64,000 nt of DNA from assembly GCA_003164785.1 (NCBI GenBank), contig PLUE01000024.1, positions 27,922 to 91,921 on the forward strand, in the 5' to 3' direction. The notes below the pieces were generated by a model that saw only the letters and a program-made list of their open reading frames with translations, was not told where the DNA came from and searched no databases. Shown one piece after another: positions 1 to 9,032 of the stretch. The first letter of the stretch is position 1. The number at the start of each line of letters is the position of its first letter. The position numbers were made by a program, and so were the translations under genes. Source of the stretch: Gammaproteobacteria bacterium. Its GTDB lineage: Bacteria; Pseudomonadota; Gammaproteobacteria; Steroidobacterales; Steroidobacteraceae.

Positions 1-509
1 GCGTACTTGAACTCCCGGTAGATCTTGCGCATCAACGCCTCGGCTGCAACCAGGACGGGACACTGCGGCGTGAAGCAATCATTGCCATAGTCCGTGAACG
101 TCTGCTTGACCCTCACATAGCTCGATTCCATCCGATAGCGGAGCGCCTCGAGCAACTCTGCGCTCACGGGCTGCGCGGAAAAGACCAGCGAGTCGCGCAC
201 GGTCTCCCAGGCGTCGCTGGTATCGGCGGCGATGGTGTGCGCCTTGCGCACCTCGACTCCGACCTCGGCCAGCACCTCGAGTCGATCATGGGGCAGATCG
301 TACTCGAGCCGCGTCACATGGTTGCCGAATGCATCGACGTCTTCCCGGCGCGTGCTCGGTTGTGGCTGCAAGGTGATGCTGCGCCGAAGACAAGTCTGCC
401 ACGGGGCATCCCGTGGACTCAAATGCAATAACTGATGCGAATGCGCAACATTGCCGCCGTAGTTGTAGACGGTCTCGTGGCGGACCCGATAGCGCACGAA
501 GTCGCTCAT
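1..509 (-). CDS. Transglutaminase-like protein, N-terminal part (cut by window edge)
   Basis: Reading the minus strand from an ATG at 509 gives an open frame of 169 codons that runs off the left edge, starting MSDFVRYRVRHETVYNYGG. This is the beta-rich N-terminal domain (Bact_transglu_N type) of bacterial transglutaminase-like proteins; the catalytic Cys-His-Asp core should lie outside the window. The ATG overlaps the stop of the upstream ATP-grasp/alpha-E gene as ATGA, so translation is probably coupled. It is the third gene of the operon that begins near 6257. Family members are thought to act as peptidases or amide-bond enzymes; the substrate is unknown. Confidence 0.85.
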   Translation of the reverse strand, partial: MSDFVRYRVRHETVYNYGGNVAHSHQLLHLSPRDAPWQTCLRRSITLQPQPSTRREDVDAFGNHVTRLEYDLPHDRLEVLAEVGVEVRKAHTIAADTSDAWETVRDSLVFSAQPVSAELLEALRYRMESSYVRVKQTFTDYGNDCFTPQCPVLVAAEALMRKIYREFKY

Positions 510-2962
510 GCGGCCACCGTGCGCGTTTCGACGTCGATGAGCGAGAAGTGCTTGAGGGACAGGCGGTCGGACAGCCGGCCGGCGGCGGCGGACAATACGT
601 CCAATTGTTCACCGAGCGCCTGGCGTGCACGCATCGCCCGTGCGCTGTCGCCCTCGACCGCGCTCAGTTCCATCTGTTCCACGAGTCCCACGGCCTCGTC
701 GATGGAATCGTCGGGGGACCCCCCAAGCGACGCCGCAATGCGCACCAATGAATATTCGATGTGATTCCATTGATAGGCCAGCGCCCTGGGATTGGTCTTG
801 TCGAAGACCAGCAGATCGATGGTCGGCCCGAGCCGGGGCGCGGCCAGGTAGCGTGTCCGGTAAGTGATGGTGCTGTCGCCGATGTCGAGCAGCCACTCCA
901 GCTCGCTTTGGGTCGGCGTCCCGCCGGATGTCAAGCGCAGCGCCAGAAGCTCGGCCATGAATTGCAGCCGCTCGAGGCGGCGCCCGAGCATCATCAGCCG
1001 CCAGCCATCGTCCTGGGTCATCCCATCGAGGGCAAAACCGGCGAGTCCGGCGAGCGACAACAGCAACACGTCCAAGGTCTCGCGCGGATCGCTCTTTGCA
1101 TCCACCGCTTCTTGAAATTGCCGCTGCAGGACGCTGATGGCGCGCCAGTTCTCCGCCGACAGACGGCTGCGCGCCTGCGCGGCGCACCACGCCAATCGCT
1201 GCAGGTCGGCCTTGAGCCCCAGAGGATTGGCTTCTTCGAACAGCGACCATGCGGCCTCGCCGGTTTTCGACAGGCCGATGAAGCGCCGGCAGGTCGCCAA
1301 CGCCTGCGGCCACAACGACAGGTTGGTTCGCACGTCGAACGTGGCCCGCAACAGCCGCGCCTTCTCCTCGCAGCGCTCGCTGTAGCGCCCCATCCAGAAC
1401 AGATTCTCCGCCAGCCGGGACGGCAGTTCGTCGTGCCGTGCAACCGCCCGCGTGGCCAGCGTCGAACTGCTCGCGTCGTCTGTGGACCTGCGGTCGGGCG
1501 CCAGAATCCAGACATCCTTGCTGCCGCCGCCGCGCTGCATCGAGACGATGTCGGCCGCCTCGGCCGCAATGCGCGCAAGGCCGCCCGGCATGACGCGATA
1601 GCCGCCGGGGGTCGCAATCGCATAGACGCGAATACCCAGCGCCCGCGACGCGAAACCCGCCTCGCCCCCGGGGGCGGTTGCACCGGGGGCATGCCACACC
1701 GGTGCCTGCGAAAACGCGAGCCGCTCCTGGGCCACATAGGCATGAGGCCTCGCCACGATGCGCCCAAGCAGGTCGGCCCGCGCCTGCGGCTCCAGGTCGC
1801 GCGCAAACACCGCTTCGAAATCTTGATTGGGGTAAGCCGGCTTGATGACCAGCCGGTCGATGTTCTCGAGCACGTAGTCGAGGGCGAGCTTCTCGCCACA
1901 CCACCATGTCGCGACGGACGGCAGGAGCAACTCCTCGCCCAGCAGTCGCCGGGCTGCCGCCGGCATGAATCCCATCCATGCCGCCGACTCGAGCACCCCG
2001 CTGCCCAGCGCGTTGGCGATGACGACCTGGCCGGCGCGAACCACCGCAATCAGCCCCGGCACGCCCAGCGCGGAGTCGGCCCGCAGTTCCACCGGATCGC
2101 AGAAGTCATCGTCGAGTCGGCGAAAGATTGCGTGCACGCGCCGCAATCCGCCCAGCGTCTTCAAGCACACGCAGTCGCCACGGACGGTCAGATCGTGTCC
2201 CTCGACCAAGGGCAGGCCGAGCTGCCGCGCCAGATAAGCATGTTCGAAATAGGTCTCGTTGAATGCGCCCGGCGTCAGCACCACCGCCAACGGCGCCTCT
2301 CCTTCGGGCGCATGCCGCAGCAGGTTCTCGCGCAGTGCGCCGAAAAAGCCGGCGAGCGAGCGCACCCCCAGGTCGCTGAGCAGATCCGGGAACACCCGCG
2401 AGACGATCTGGCGGTTCTCCAGCGCATAGCCCGGGCCCGACGGGGTCTGGGTCCGATCGGCGAGCGCCCACCACCGGCCATCGGCCGAGCGCGAAATATC
2501 CACCGCATACACATGCAATCGATTGCCACCGGTGGGCGTGATGCCGTGACAGGGCCAGAGAAAGTTGGGGTGTCCGAACGGCAACTCCGCGGGGATGGTC
2601 CCCTCGGACAACAGCCGCTGCGGCCCGTACAAGTCGTCGAGCAACGCGTCGAACAGACGCGCCCGCTGAATGACGCCCAGCTCGATATCGCGCCACTCTT
2701 CCGCGGTCAGGAGCACGGGCAGAGGATCGAGCGCCCACGGGCGATCACGGCCCTGCGGATCCGCGTAGACGTTGTAGGTCACGCCATTTTCCACGATGAG
2801 ACGGCGCGCCAGCTCGACGCTCCGGCGCACGGACTCCGCTCCGTCACCCGTCAACCGCTCGATGAGCGGACGCCAGTGCTCGCGCACCCCACCCGCCCGG
2901 TCGAGCAACTCGTCGTAGCGACGAGCATCGCTCACATACGTGTCAATGCGTGCTTCGGCCAT
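506..2962 (-). CDS. Circularly permuted ATP-grasp / alpha-E fusion protein
   Basis: This 818-residue protein joins two domains that are often separate genes. Residues 1 to about 470 match the circularly permuted ATP-grasp family (DUF404/DUF407, CP_ATPgrasp), with the nucleotide-lysine-like stretch VIKPAYPNQDFEAVF. Residues about 505 to 815 are an alpha-helical alpha-E domain (DUF403), starting LPSRLAENLFWMGRYSERCE. ATP-grasp enzymes of this group are predicted to make amide bonds; the alpha-E domain is a conserved partner of unknown chemistry. The start overlaps the 3' end of the upstream transglutaminase/DUF2126 gene by 20 bases, and the stop overlaps the next gene as ATGA. Family assignment is firm; the reaction is inferred. 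Confidence 0.9.
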   Translation of the reverse strand: MAEARIDTYVSDARRYDELLDRAGGVREHWRPLIERLTGDGAESVRRSVELARRLIVENGVTYNVYADPQGRDRPWALDPLPVLLTAEEWRDIELGVIQRARLFDALLDDLYGPQRLLSEGTIPAELPFGHPNFLWPCHGITPTGGNRLHVYAVDISRSADGRWWALADRTQTPSGPGYALENRQIVSRVFPDLLSDLGVRSLAGFFGALRENLLRHAPEGEAPLAVVLTPGAFNETYFEHAYLARQLGLPLVEGHDLTVRGDCVCLKTLGGLRRVHAIFRRLDDDFCDPVELRADSALGVPGLIAVVRAGQVVIANALGSGVLESAAWMGFMPAAARRLLGEELLLPSVATWWCGEKLALDYVLENIDRLVIKPAYPNQDFEAVFARDLEPQARADLLGRIVARPHAYVAQERLAFSQAPVWHAPGATAPGGEAGFASRALGIRVYAIATPGGYRVMPGGLARIAAEAADIVSMQRGGGSKDVWILAPDRRSTDDASSSTLATRAVARHDELPSRLAENLFWMGRYSERCEEKARLLRATFDVRTNLSLWPQALATCRRFIGLSKTGEAAWSLFEEANPLGLKADLQRLAWCAAQARSRLSAENWRAISVLQRQFQEAVDAKSDPRETLDVLLLSLAGLAGFALDGMTQDDGWRLMMLGRRLERLQFMAELLALRLTSGGTPTQSELEWLLDIGDSTITYRTRYLAAPRLGPTIDLLVFDKTNPRALAYQWNHIEYSLVRIAASLGGSPDDSIDEAVGLVEQMELSAVEGDSARAMRARQALGEQLDVLSAAAGRLSDRLSLKHFSLIDVETRTVAA

Positions 2963-5900
2963 TGCTCACTTTGCGCAGATCGAGTGTGAACGGAAATTCT
3001 CGTTCGATCACCGGCGGGGACGCGATCATCGTTCCTGGCGTGTGTCCCATGCGGAAGAAGCGCGCCAGACGGCGGCTTTCGGCCTCGAAGGAATTGACCG
3101 GGAATTTCTCGTGACTGCGGCCGCCCGGGTGCACGACATGGTACTGACAGCCGCCCATGGAACGGTTCATCCAGGTATCGAACAGGTCGAAGGTCAACGG
3201 CGCATGCACGCCGATCGTCGGGTGCAGCGCCGAGAACGGATGCCACGCCCGATAACGGACCGCACCCACGAACTCGCCCACCTGGCCCGTCGGCTGCAGC
3301 GGCACCGCGTAACCGTTGCAGGTCACCCGATATCGGTCGGGCGTGAGGCCCGACACCTTCACCTGGAGTCGTTCGACGGAGGAATCCACATGGCGCACCG
3401 TGCCGCCTGCCGAGCCTTCCTCACCCATCACGTGCCAGGGTTCGAGCGCCTGCCGCAATTCCAGCTCGATGCCCCGGGTCGCGAAATCACCGTACTTCGG
3501 GAAGCGGAATTCGAAATGCGGCGCGAACCACTCCGCCTGCAGCGGATAGCCTTCGCTCTGCATGTCCGACATCACGTCGTTCAGATCCTGCTGGACGAAA
3601 TACGGCATCAAGAAGCGGTCATGCAGTTCCGTCCCCCAGCGCACCAGGGTATTTGGCGCATAGGGCTTCTTCCAAAATCTCGCCACCATGGCGCGCAACA
3701 GCAACTGCTGGGTCAGACTCATGCGCGCATGCGGCGGCATTTCGAACGCGCGCATTTCCAACAGGCCCAGACGACCCGTCGGACCATCGGGTGAGTACAG
3801 CTTGTCGATGCAGAATTCGGCGCGATGCGTGTTGCCGGTGACGTCGATCAAGAGGTTGCGCAGCAACCGATCGATGACCCACGGTGCCACACTCTCGCCC
3901 ACCTTCGGGAACTGGCGGAACGCCACCTCGAGTTCGTACAACGAATCGTTGCGCGCCTCATCGACCCGCGGCGCCTGCGAGGTGGGGCCGATGAACAGTC
4001 CCGAGAACAGATACGACAATGCGGGATGGTTGTGCCAGTAACTCAGCAAGCTGCGCAGCAGATCCGGACGTCTGAGGAACGGCGAGTCGTTCGGCGTCGC
4101 GCCGCCGAGCACCACGTGATTGCCGCCGCCCGTGCCGGTGTGCCGGCCGTCCAGCATGAATTTTTCCGTGGTCAGCCGGGTCTCGCGCGCGGCCTCGTAC
4201 AGGAACGTGGTGCCGCTCACCATCGCATCCCAGCTGGCCGACGGCTGCACGTTGACTTCGATGACGCCGGGATCCGGCGTCACCTTGAAGTTGCTGATGC
4301 GCGGATCGCCCGGTGGCTCGTAACCCTCGATGATGACGGGCTGGTTCAGCGCTTCGGCCGCCGCTTCGACCGCAGCGATCAGCTCCAGGTAGTGCTCGAG
4401 CTCGCGCGCCGGGGGCATGAAGATGTACAACACCCCATTGCGTGCCTGCGCGCACATCGACGTGCGGGTCAGCGTCAGGGCCGACTCCTGGGCGGCCGGC
4501 GGCGTGCCCATCACCACGGGCGAGCGCGAGGCATCGCGCTCGCGGGTCTGGCGCCGAATTTCCGTGTGCGGCATCAAGGCCGGGAAGCTGCGCGACGGAT
4601 CGGGCGCATGGATGAATGGGTAATCGTCGGTGGCGGTCCACGGCTGGGAATCGAGCGGCAGACGGTAACCGATCGGCGAATCGCCAGGTATCAGGAAGCA
4701 CCGTTCGCTGCGCAGGAACCACGGACTGCTCTGCCAGCGCGTGCCGTCGTCGGTCCGCGCGACCGGCAACACATGCCCCACCACGGTGTCGAGACCCTCA
4801 GCGAACACCTTGGCGATGCGTTCACGCTCCATCGGATCCTTGAGCTTCGATGTGGACACATCCACATTCGACGGCAACTTGCGCTCGCGCCACAGGTAAT
4901 AGAACGCATCCTCGTAGGCTGGAAACACGAATTTGGGATCGAAGCCCAGTTCGACGGCGACGCGCGCCAGAAAGCGCTGCGCAGCGTCCTCTTTCACGCC
5001 GTAATCCTTGGTCTCGTCGGCAGTCAGTGCCGGATTCGCCCAGAGCGGCTCACCGTCCGTGCGCCAATAACAATTCAGCGACCAGCGCGGCAGTTGCTCG
5101 CCCGGATACCACTTTCCCTGGCCGAAATGCTGCAAACCCGCCGGGGCATAGCGGCTCTTCATGCGGTGATACAGGGTCGCGGCCAGTTTGCGCTTCTTCG
5201 GGCCCAAAGCCGCGGTGTTCCACTCCGCGCTGTCGGGATCATCGACCGAGACGAAGGTCGGCTCCCCGCCCATGGTCAAGCGCACGTCCAGCGCCTGCAG
5301 GTCGGCATCGACCGCATGGCCCAGGCCTTCGATCGAGGCCCACTGCGCATCGGTGTAGGGCAACGTGACGCGCGGCGCCTCCCAGACGCGACGCACGCTC
5401 ATGCTGTGTTCAAAGGTGGTTTCGCACTCGTCCACCGCACCGCTGATGGGTGCGGCGGCCGACGGTTCGGGCGTGCACGCCAGGGGAATGTGACCCTCGC
5501 CCGCCAGAAGGCCCGAGGTCGCGTCGAGACCGATCCAGCCCGCGCCCGGCAAATACACTTCGCACCACGCATGCAGGTCGGTGAAATCCTGTTTCGCCCC
5601 GACCGGCCCGTCGAGCGCCTTCACATCCGGCACCAGCTGGATCAGGTAGCCGGAGACGAAGCGCGCCGCCAGACCCAGATGACGGAACAGCTGCACCAGC
5701 AGGGCCGCCGAATCGCGGCACGAGCCCGAGCGCTTCGCCAACGTGTCCTCCGGCAATTGGGTGCCCGGTTCCATGCGGATCAGATATCGAATGTCGTTCG
5801 CAACGCGGCGATTCAGTTCGACGATGAAATCGATGGTGCGCACGCGATCCTGCGACACGCCCGCCAGATAGGCGGTGACCAGCGGCGTTGCCGGCGACTT

Positions 5901-6257
5901 GACCAGATACGGCACCAACTCGCGCCGTTCGTTGGAGTCGTACTTGAACGGGAAATTCTCCGCGTACGGTGCCAGGAAGAAATCGAAGGGATTCTGCACC
6001 GACATCTCGGCAACCAGGTCCACCTCCACCTTGAACTCGCGTGTCTCGTCCGGAAACACGAGTCGGGCCAGATAATTGGCCTGGGGATCCTGCTGCCAAT
6101 TGATGAAATGATCGGTCGGAAGAACCTTGAGGGAATAAGAGAGGATTCGGGTCCGGCAATGGGGCGCGGGGCGCAGCCTGACGATTTGCGGGCTTAAGCC
6201 CACCAGGCGATCGTAGCGATAGTGGCTGACGTGGTTCAGGGCGACGTGGATCGACAC
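2943..6257 (-). CDS. Transglutaminase / DUF2126 (putative amidoligase) protein
   Basis: The protein has 1104 residues, the usual length of this family. Residues 1-120 are a Bact_transglu_N domain, and the transglutaminase core follows with a visible Cys180 (GSCRDSAALL), His229 (DLHAWCEV) and Asp245 (GLDATSG) triad. The rest, about 330-1090, is the DUF2126 region described as a putative amidoligase. I chose the GTG at 6257 because the sequence VSIHVALNHVSHYRYD is where relatives begin and GGAG lies 8 bases upstream; an open frame continues to 6515 without support. It is the first gene of the operon with the ATP-grasp/alpha-E fusion and a second transglutaminase. The product of the pathway is unknown. 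Confidence 0.9.
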   Translation of the reverse strand: MSIHVALNHVSHYRYDRLVGLSPQIVRLRPAPHCRTRILSYSLKVLPTDHFINWQQDPQANYLARLVFPDETREFKVEVDLVAEMSVQNPFDFFLAPYAENFPFKYDSNERRELVPYLVKSPATPLVTAYLAGVSQDRVRTIDFIVELNRRVANDIRYLIRMEPGTQLPEDTLAKRSGSCRDSAALLVQLFRHLGLAARFVSGYLIQLVPDVKALDGPVGAKQDFTDLHAWCEVYLPGAGWIGLDATSGLLAGEGHIPLACTPEPSAAAPISGAVDECETTFEHSMSVRRVWEAPRVTLPYTDAQWASIEGLGHAVDADLQALDVRLTMGGEPTFVSVDDPDSAEWNTAALGPKKRKLAATLYHRMKSRYAPAGLQHFGQGKWYPGEQLPRWSLNCYWRTDGEPLWANPALTADETKDYGVKEDAAQRFLARVAVELGFDPKFVFPAYEDAFYYLWRERKLPSNVDVSTSKLKDPMERERIAKVFAEGLDTVVGHVLPVARTDDGTRWQSSPWFLRSERCFLIPGDSPIGYRLPLDSQPWTATDDYPFIHAPDPSRSFPALMPHTEIRRQTRERDASRSPVVMGTPPAAQESALTLTRTSMCAQARNGVLYIFMPPARELEHYLELIAAVEAAAEALNQPVIIEGYEPPGDPRISNFKVTPDPGVIEVNVQPSASWDAMVSGTTFLYEAARETRLTTEKFMLDGRHTGTGGGNHVVLGGATPNDSPFLRRPDLLRSLLSYWHNHPALSYLFSGLFIGPTSQAPRVDEARNDSLYELEVAFRQFPKVGESVAPWVIDRLLRNLLIDVTGNTHRAEFCIDKLYSPDGPTGRLGLLEMRAFEMPPHARMSLTQQLLLRAMVARFWKKPYAPNTLVRWGTELHDRFLMPYFVQQDLNDVMSDMQSEGYPLQAEWFAPHFEFRFPKYGDFATRGIELELRQALEPWHVMGEEGSAGGTVRHVDSSVERLQVKVSGLTPDRYRVTCNGYAVPLQPTGQVGEFVGAVRYRAWHPFSALHPTIGVHAPLTFDLFDTWMNRSMGGCQYHVVHPGGRSHEKFPVNSFEAESRRLARFFRMGHTPGTMIASPPVIEREFPFTLDLRKVSNGRSTH

Positions 6258-6276
6258 AGCAATTCTCCGGTCGCGG

Positions 6277-6290
6277 GCATCGGCCGTGCC
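6277..6290 (-). promoter_or_regulatory. Sigma-54-like -24/-12 element
   Basis: On the minus strand this reads GGCACGGCCGATGC, which keeps the GG-N10-GC spacing and 11 or more positions of the RpoN consensus GGCACG-N4-TTGC. It lies just upstream of the transglutaminase/DUF2126 gene. The predicted transcript would start near 6265 and leave a leader of only about 10 bases, which counts against it. Confidence 0.35.
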
Positions 6291-6321
6291 CACAGTTTGA
6301 CATAAGGAATGCCGCGCCTGG

Positions 6322-6338
6322 CGCACCATGATGGTGCG
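6322..6338. promoter_or_regulatory. NtrC-like palindromic operator
   Basis: CGCACCAT-G-ATGGTGCG is a perfect 8+1+8 inverted repeat in the gap between two divergent genes. It matches the NtrC (NRI) binding pattern GCACCA-N3-TGGTGC. Together with the sigma-54-like element 32 bases further along the minus strand, it suggests nitrogen control of the ATP-grasp/transglutaminase operon. It could also serve another dimeric regulator or the MFS gene on the other side. Confidence 0.45.
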
Positions 6339-6423
6339 GCTCGTATGAAAAGCCATGAGCAGCGCAGCTTCGTGTTCAGCAAGTGTATAACGCCAGCCCC
6401 ACGCGAGGGACCGCATTGCTAAG

Positions 6424-7725
6424 ATGCCGGCGCATATGTCCGCGCCGACCACCAAGTCTTGGTTGAATTCCGCCGGATGGGGCCTCGGCATCCTCTCCTT
6501 CATCAACCTGTTCAATTATTTGGACCGCTACCTCGTCTCGGCGCTGGTGGAGCGACTCAAACATTCGGAACTCGCGCTCACCGACGCCCAGCTGGGGTCC
6601 CTGATGTCGGCTTTCCTCGCGGTTTACACCCTGACCGCACCGTTGTTCGGGGCCTTGGGCGACCGCAAGTCCCGGCCCAAGCTCATCGCTTTCGGGGTCG
6701 CCTGCTGGAGCATCGCCACCGCCCTGTCGGGCTTGGCCGGCAGCTATGTGGCGCTGCTGCTCGCCCGCGCGTCGGTGGGCATCGGCGAAGCCGCGTACGG
6801 CACCATCGCCCCCAGCCTGCTGTCCGATTATTTTCCGCAGGCTTTGCGCGGACGCGTCATGGCGATATTCTTTTGCGCCATTCCGGTGGGCTCGGCCCTG
6901 GGCTACATGGTCGGCGGGTCCGTCGGCGCCCATTTCGGCTGGCGCATGGCCTTCTTCGTGGCTGGAATCCCCGGTCTCGCGCTCGCGATTCTGTGTTTGA
7001 AACTGCAGGACCCGCCGCGGGGTAGCCAGGATGAGGACCTCACGCCCGCGGACAAGGCCAAGGTGAAGGCCGCCGCTCGCGCGTCCCACAGCACGAGCAT
7101 CGGCTCCGACACCAAGGCCACGTACGTGGAACTCCTCAAGAACAGGCCGTACCTGTTCACCGTGCTCGGCTACGCCGCCTATACCTTCGCGATGGGCGGA
7201 CTCGCCTATTGGATGCCGGCCTTCCTCGAGCGGGTGCGCGGCATTTCCCCGGAAAAATCCACGTTTCAATTCGGCGAAATCGTGGTCATCACCGGGTTTC
7301 TCGGGACGTTCATCGGCGGCTGGCTCGGCGACTATTGTGCCAAGTATTCGAAACAGGCCTATCTCATCGTATCGGCTGCCGCCACGCTCATCGCCGCGCC
7401 CTTCGTCTGGTTCGCCCTGACCACCGCCTCATCGAGTCTCTACCTGGTTTGCATGGTGATCGCGCAATTGCTCATGTTCCTCTCGACGGGACCCATCAAC
7501 GCCTCGATCGTCAATCTGGTGCTGCCCACGCAGCGCGCCTCCGCGGTGGCGCTCGAAGTGTTCGCCATTCACGCCTTGGGCGATGCCGCATCGCCGTTTA
7601 TCATCGGTGCGGTATCGGATGCCTCCTCGCTGCAGCAAGCGGTCAAGATCGTGCCGATCGCGGTGGTGGTTTCCGGGTTGCTGTGGGCTTGGGCGGCGCG
7701 TAGCCAGGCACGAGCAACTCACTGA
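6424..7725 (+). CDS. MFS transporter (spinster-like)
   Basis: This 433-residue integral membrane protein has about twelve hydrophobic segments and the MFS loop motif GALGDRKSRPK between helices 2 and 3. The early stretch FINLFNYLDRYLVSALVE and the motif GIGEAAYGTIAPSLLSDYF are typical of the spinster-like branch, which moves lipids or organic anions, so the substrate cannot be read from sequence. A second in-frame ATG at 6436 (MSAPTT) is an alternative start; neither has a clear ribosome binding site. It is divergent from the transglutaminase operon and 18 bases upstream of an SDR gene, so the two are probably co-transcribed. Confidence 0.85.
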   Translation: MPAHMSAPTTKSWLNSAGWGLGILSFINLFNYLDRYLVSALVERLKHSELALTDAQLGSLMSAFLAVYTLTAPLFGALGDRKSRPKLIAFGVACWSIATALSGLAGSYVALLLARASVGIGEAAYGTIAPSLLSDYFPQALRGRVMAIFFCAIPVGSALGYMVGGSVGAHFGWRMAFFVAGIPGLALAILCLKLQDPPRGSQDEDLTPADKAKVKAAARASHSTSIGSDTKATYVELLKNRPYLFTVLGYAAYTFAMGGLAYWMPAFLERVRGISPEKSTFQFGEIVVITGFLGTFIGGWLGDYCAKYSKQAYLIVSAAATLIAAPFVWFALTTASSSLYLVCMVIAQLLMFLSTGPINASIVNLVLPTQRASAVALEVFAIHALGDAASPFIIGAVSDASSLQQAVKIVPIAVVVSGLLWAWAARSQARATH

Positions 7726-7743
7726 TTCCGAAGGAGAATTGAC

Positions 7744-8541
7744 TTGACCCGACAAGTGGCGGTAATCACCGGGGCCTCGAGCGGCATCGGCAGGGTCTTT
7801 GCGCACCACCTTGCGCCCGGATACGACCTGCTCCTGATCGCTCGACGCCAGCAACGCCTCGATTCGCTGGCCCAGGAACTGAGCGCCCAGCACGGCACCC
7901 GAGTCACCGTCTTTGCCGCCGACCTGACCGACGAGGCGGCGTTGAGCGCCGCCGCCGACAAGATCGCGGCCGAACCGCGTCTCGCCCTGCTGGTCAACAA
8001 CGCGGGATTCGGCTACCGGGGTAGGTTTTGGGAGGCGGATCTCGCCACGATCGAGAAAATGCACCGTTTGCATGTCATGGCGACGGTGCGCCTGACCCAC
8101 GCGGCGCTCGGCGTTCTCGTGAGACGCAACCTCGGCGCCGTCATCAATGTCGCGTCGGTGGCGTCGTTCGCGAGCCGCGCCGGCAGCGCCAGCTACGGCG
8201 CCACGAAAAGCTGGGTCAGCGCATTCACCGAAGGACTCTATCTGGACCTGCAGCAGGCGCAGTCGGCGGTCAGGGTGCAAGCCCTGTGTCCCGGATTTAC
8301 CTATTCGGAATTTCACGATCAGCTGGGCGAGGATCGGCGCAGCTTCGCTCCCGCCGCCTTTTGGCTGACCGCGGAACACGTCGTCAAGGATTCCCTGCGA
8401 GCATTGAACAACGGACCGCTCTTCGTCATCCCAGGTTGGCGTTACAAGCTCATCGTCGCTGTTTTGACGAAGGTGCCGTTCTGGCTGAAATTGCGGCTGG
8501 AATCTCGAGGGCTCGACCGGCGACCCGATAGCCCCAAATAA
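7744..8541 (+). CDS. SDR family NAD(P)-dependent oxidoreductase
   Basis: The protein has 265 residues and a classical short-chain dehydrogenase fold: cofactor motif TGASSGIG at 9-16, NNAG at 85-88 and catalytic Ser138, Tyr151, Lys155 (SYGATK). The start is TTG, supported by AAGGAGA nine bases upstream. Lineage within the family suggests a general acyl or ketone reductase of the DltE/YqjQ kind; the substrate is unknown. It follows the MFS gene by 18 bases, and the MarR-like frame begins just after its stop. Confidence 0.88.
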   Translation: MTRQVAVITGASSGIGRVFAHHLAPGYDLLLIARRQQRLDSLAQELSAQHGTRVTVFAADLTDEAALSAAADKIAAEPRLALLVNNAGFGYRGRFWEADLATIEKMHRLHVMATVRLTHAALGVLVRRNLGAVINVASVASFASRAGSASYGATKSWVSAFTEGLYLDLQQAQSAVRVQALCPGFTYSEFHDQLGEDRRSFAPAAFWLTAEHVVKDSLRALNNGPLFVIPGWRYKLIVAVLTKVPFWLKLRLESRGLDRRPDSPK

Positions 8542-8593
8542 TACGAGCGCACTTTCCGCGGCAACGCCGCGGCCGAAGCAACGCCTCGGCCGG

Positions 8594-8908
8594 GTGCACC
8601 ACCGGATTGTGTACTTCGTGGGACGGAATCCGAATATTGCCGTCCAATCCTTGCTCGAGATTCTGGCGGTGTCGAAGCAAGCGCTACACACGCCGCTGCG
8701 CCACTTGCTGGAACGAAAGCTGGTCGCGGCGAGATCCAATGATGAGGACCGTCGTTTCAGATATCTGTCGCTGACCCAGGAAGGGCGAAAGCTCGAAGAC
8801 CGGCTGACGGGAACCCAGATGCAACGTCTGGCGGCGGTCTTCGATGCAGCGGGCGACAAAAACGAGCACGCATGGAAGGCGATCATGCGCGCCATGCGAG
8901 AGGCATGA
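8594..8908 (+). CDS. MarR family transcriptional regulator, N-terminally short
   Basis: The 104-residue product carries a MarR winged helix: the recognition helix region VSKQALHTPLRHLLE is followed by the wing SNDEDRRFRYLSLTQEGR. Typical MarR proteins have 140-160 residues, so most of the first dimerization helix is missing. The same frame stays open upstream to about 8490, inside the SDR gene, and reads like a MarR N-terminus (PRPKQRLGRVHHRIVYFVGR), but it has no ATG, GTG or TTG before the GTG at 8594, and that GTG lacks a ribosome binding site. Either a rare start codon is used or the 5' end has been lost. Confidence 0.65.
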   Translation: MHHRIVYFVGRNPNIAVQSLLEILAVSKQALHTPLRHLLERKLVAARSNDEDRRFRYLSLTQEGRKLEDRLTGTQMQRLAAVFDAAGDKNEHAWKAIMRAMREA

Positions 8909-8934
8909 GCCCGGGCGAGGCAGGCCCGGGCTCA
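8906..8934 (+). terminator. Hairpin after the MarR gene
   Basis: TGAGCCCGGGC and GCCCGGGCTCA form a perfect 11-bp stem with a 7-base loop; the stem starts at the MarR stop codon. The nearest T run (7 T) is about 30 bases further on, so it is not a textbook intrinsic terminator. Confidence 0.5.
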
Positions 8935-9032
8935 CGTGAGACAGGGGCCAAATTACGCCCTGCGATTTTTTTACCGACTTCCGGTACAGCTTCATCTATT
9001 GTTACCTTGACCTTCATCGACGTGGCTATTCC

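Noticed and set aside
761..2989. 742-codon open frame on the plus strand
   Set aside because: It is a shadow of the ATP-grasp/alpha-E gene; the Arg, Gln and His-rich product has no fold, as is usual in GC-rich genomes.
3825..6197. 790-codon open frame on the plus strand
   Set aside because: It lies antisense to the transglutaminase/DUF2126 gene and looks like a reverse-frame shadow of it.
6296..6301. TTGACA as a -35 element for the MFS gene
   Set aside because: No -10 hexamer is found 16-18 bases downstream.
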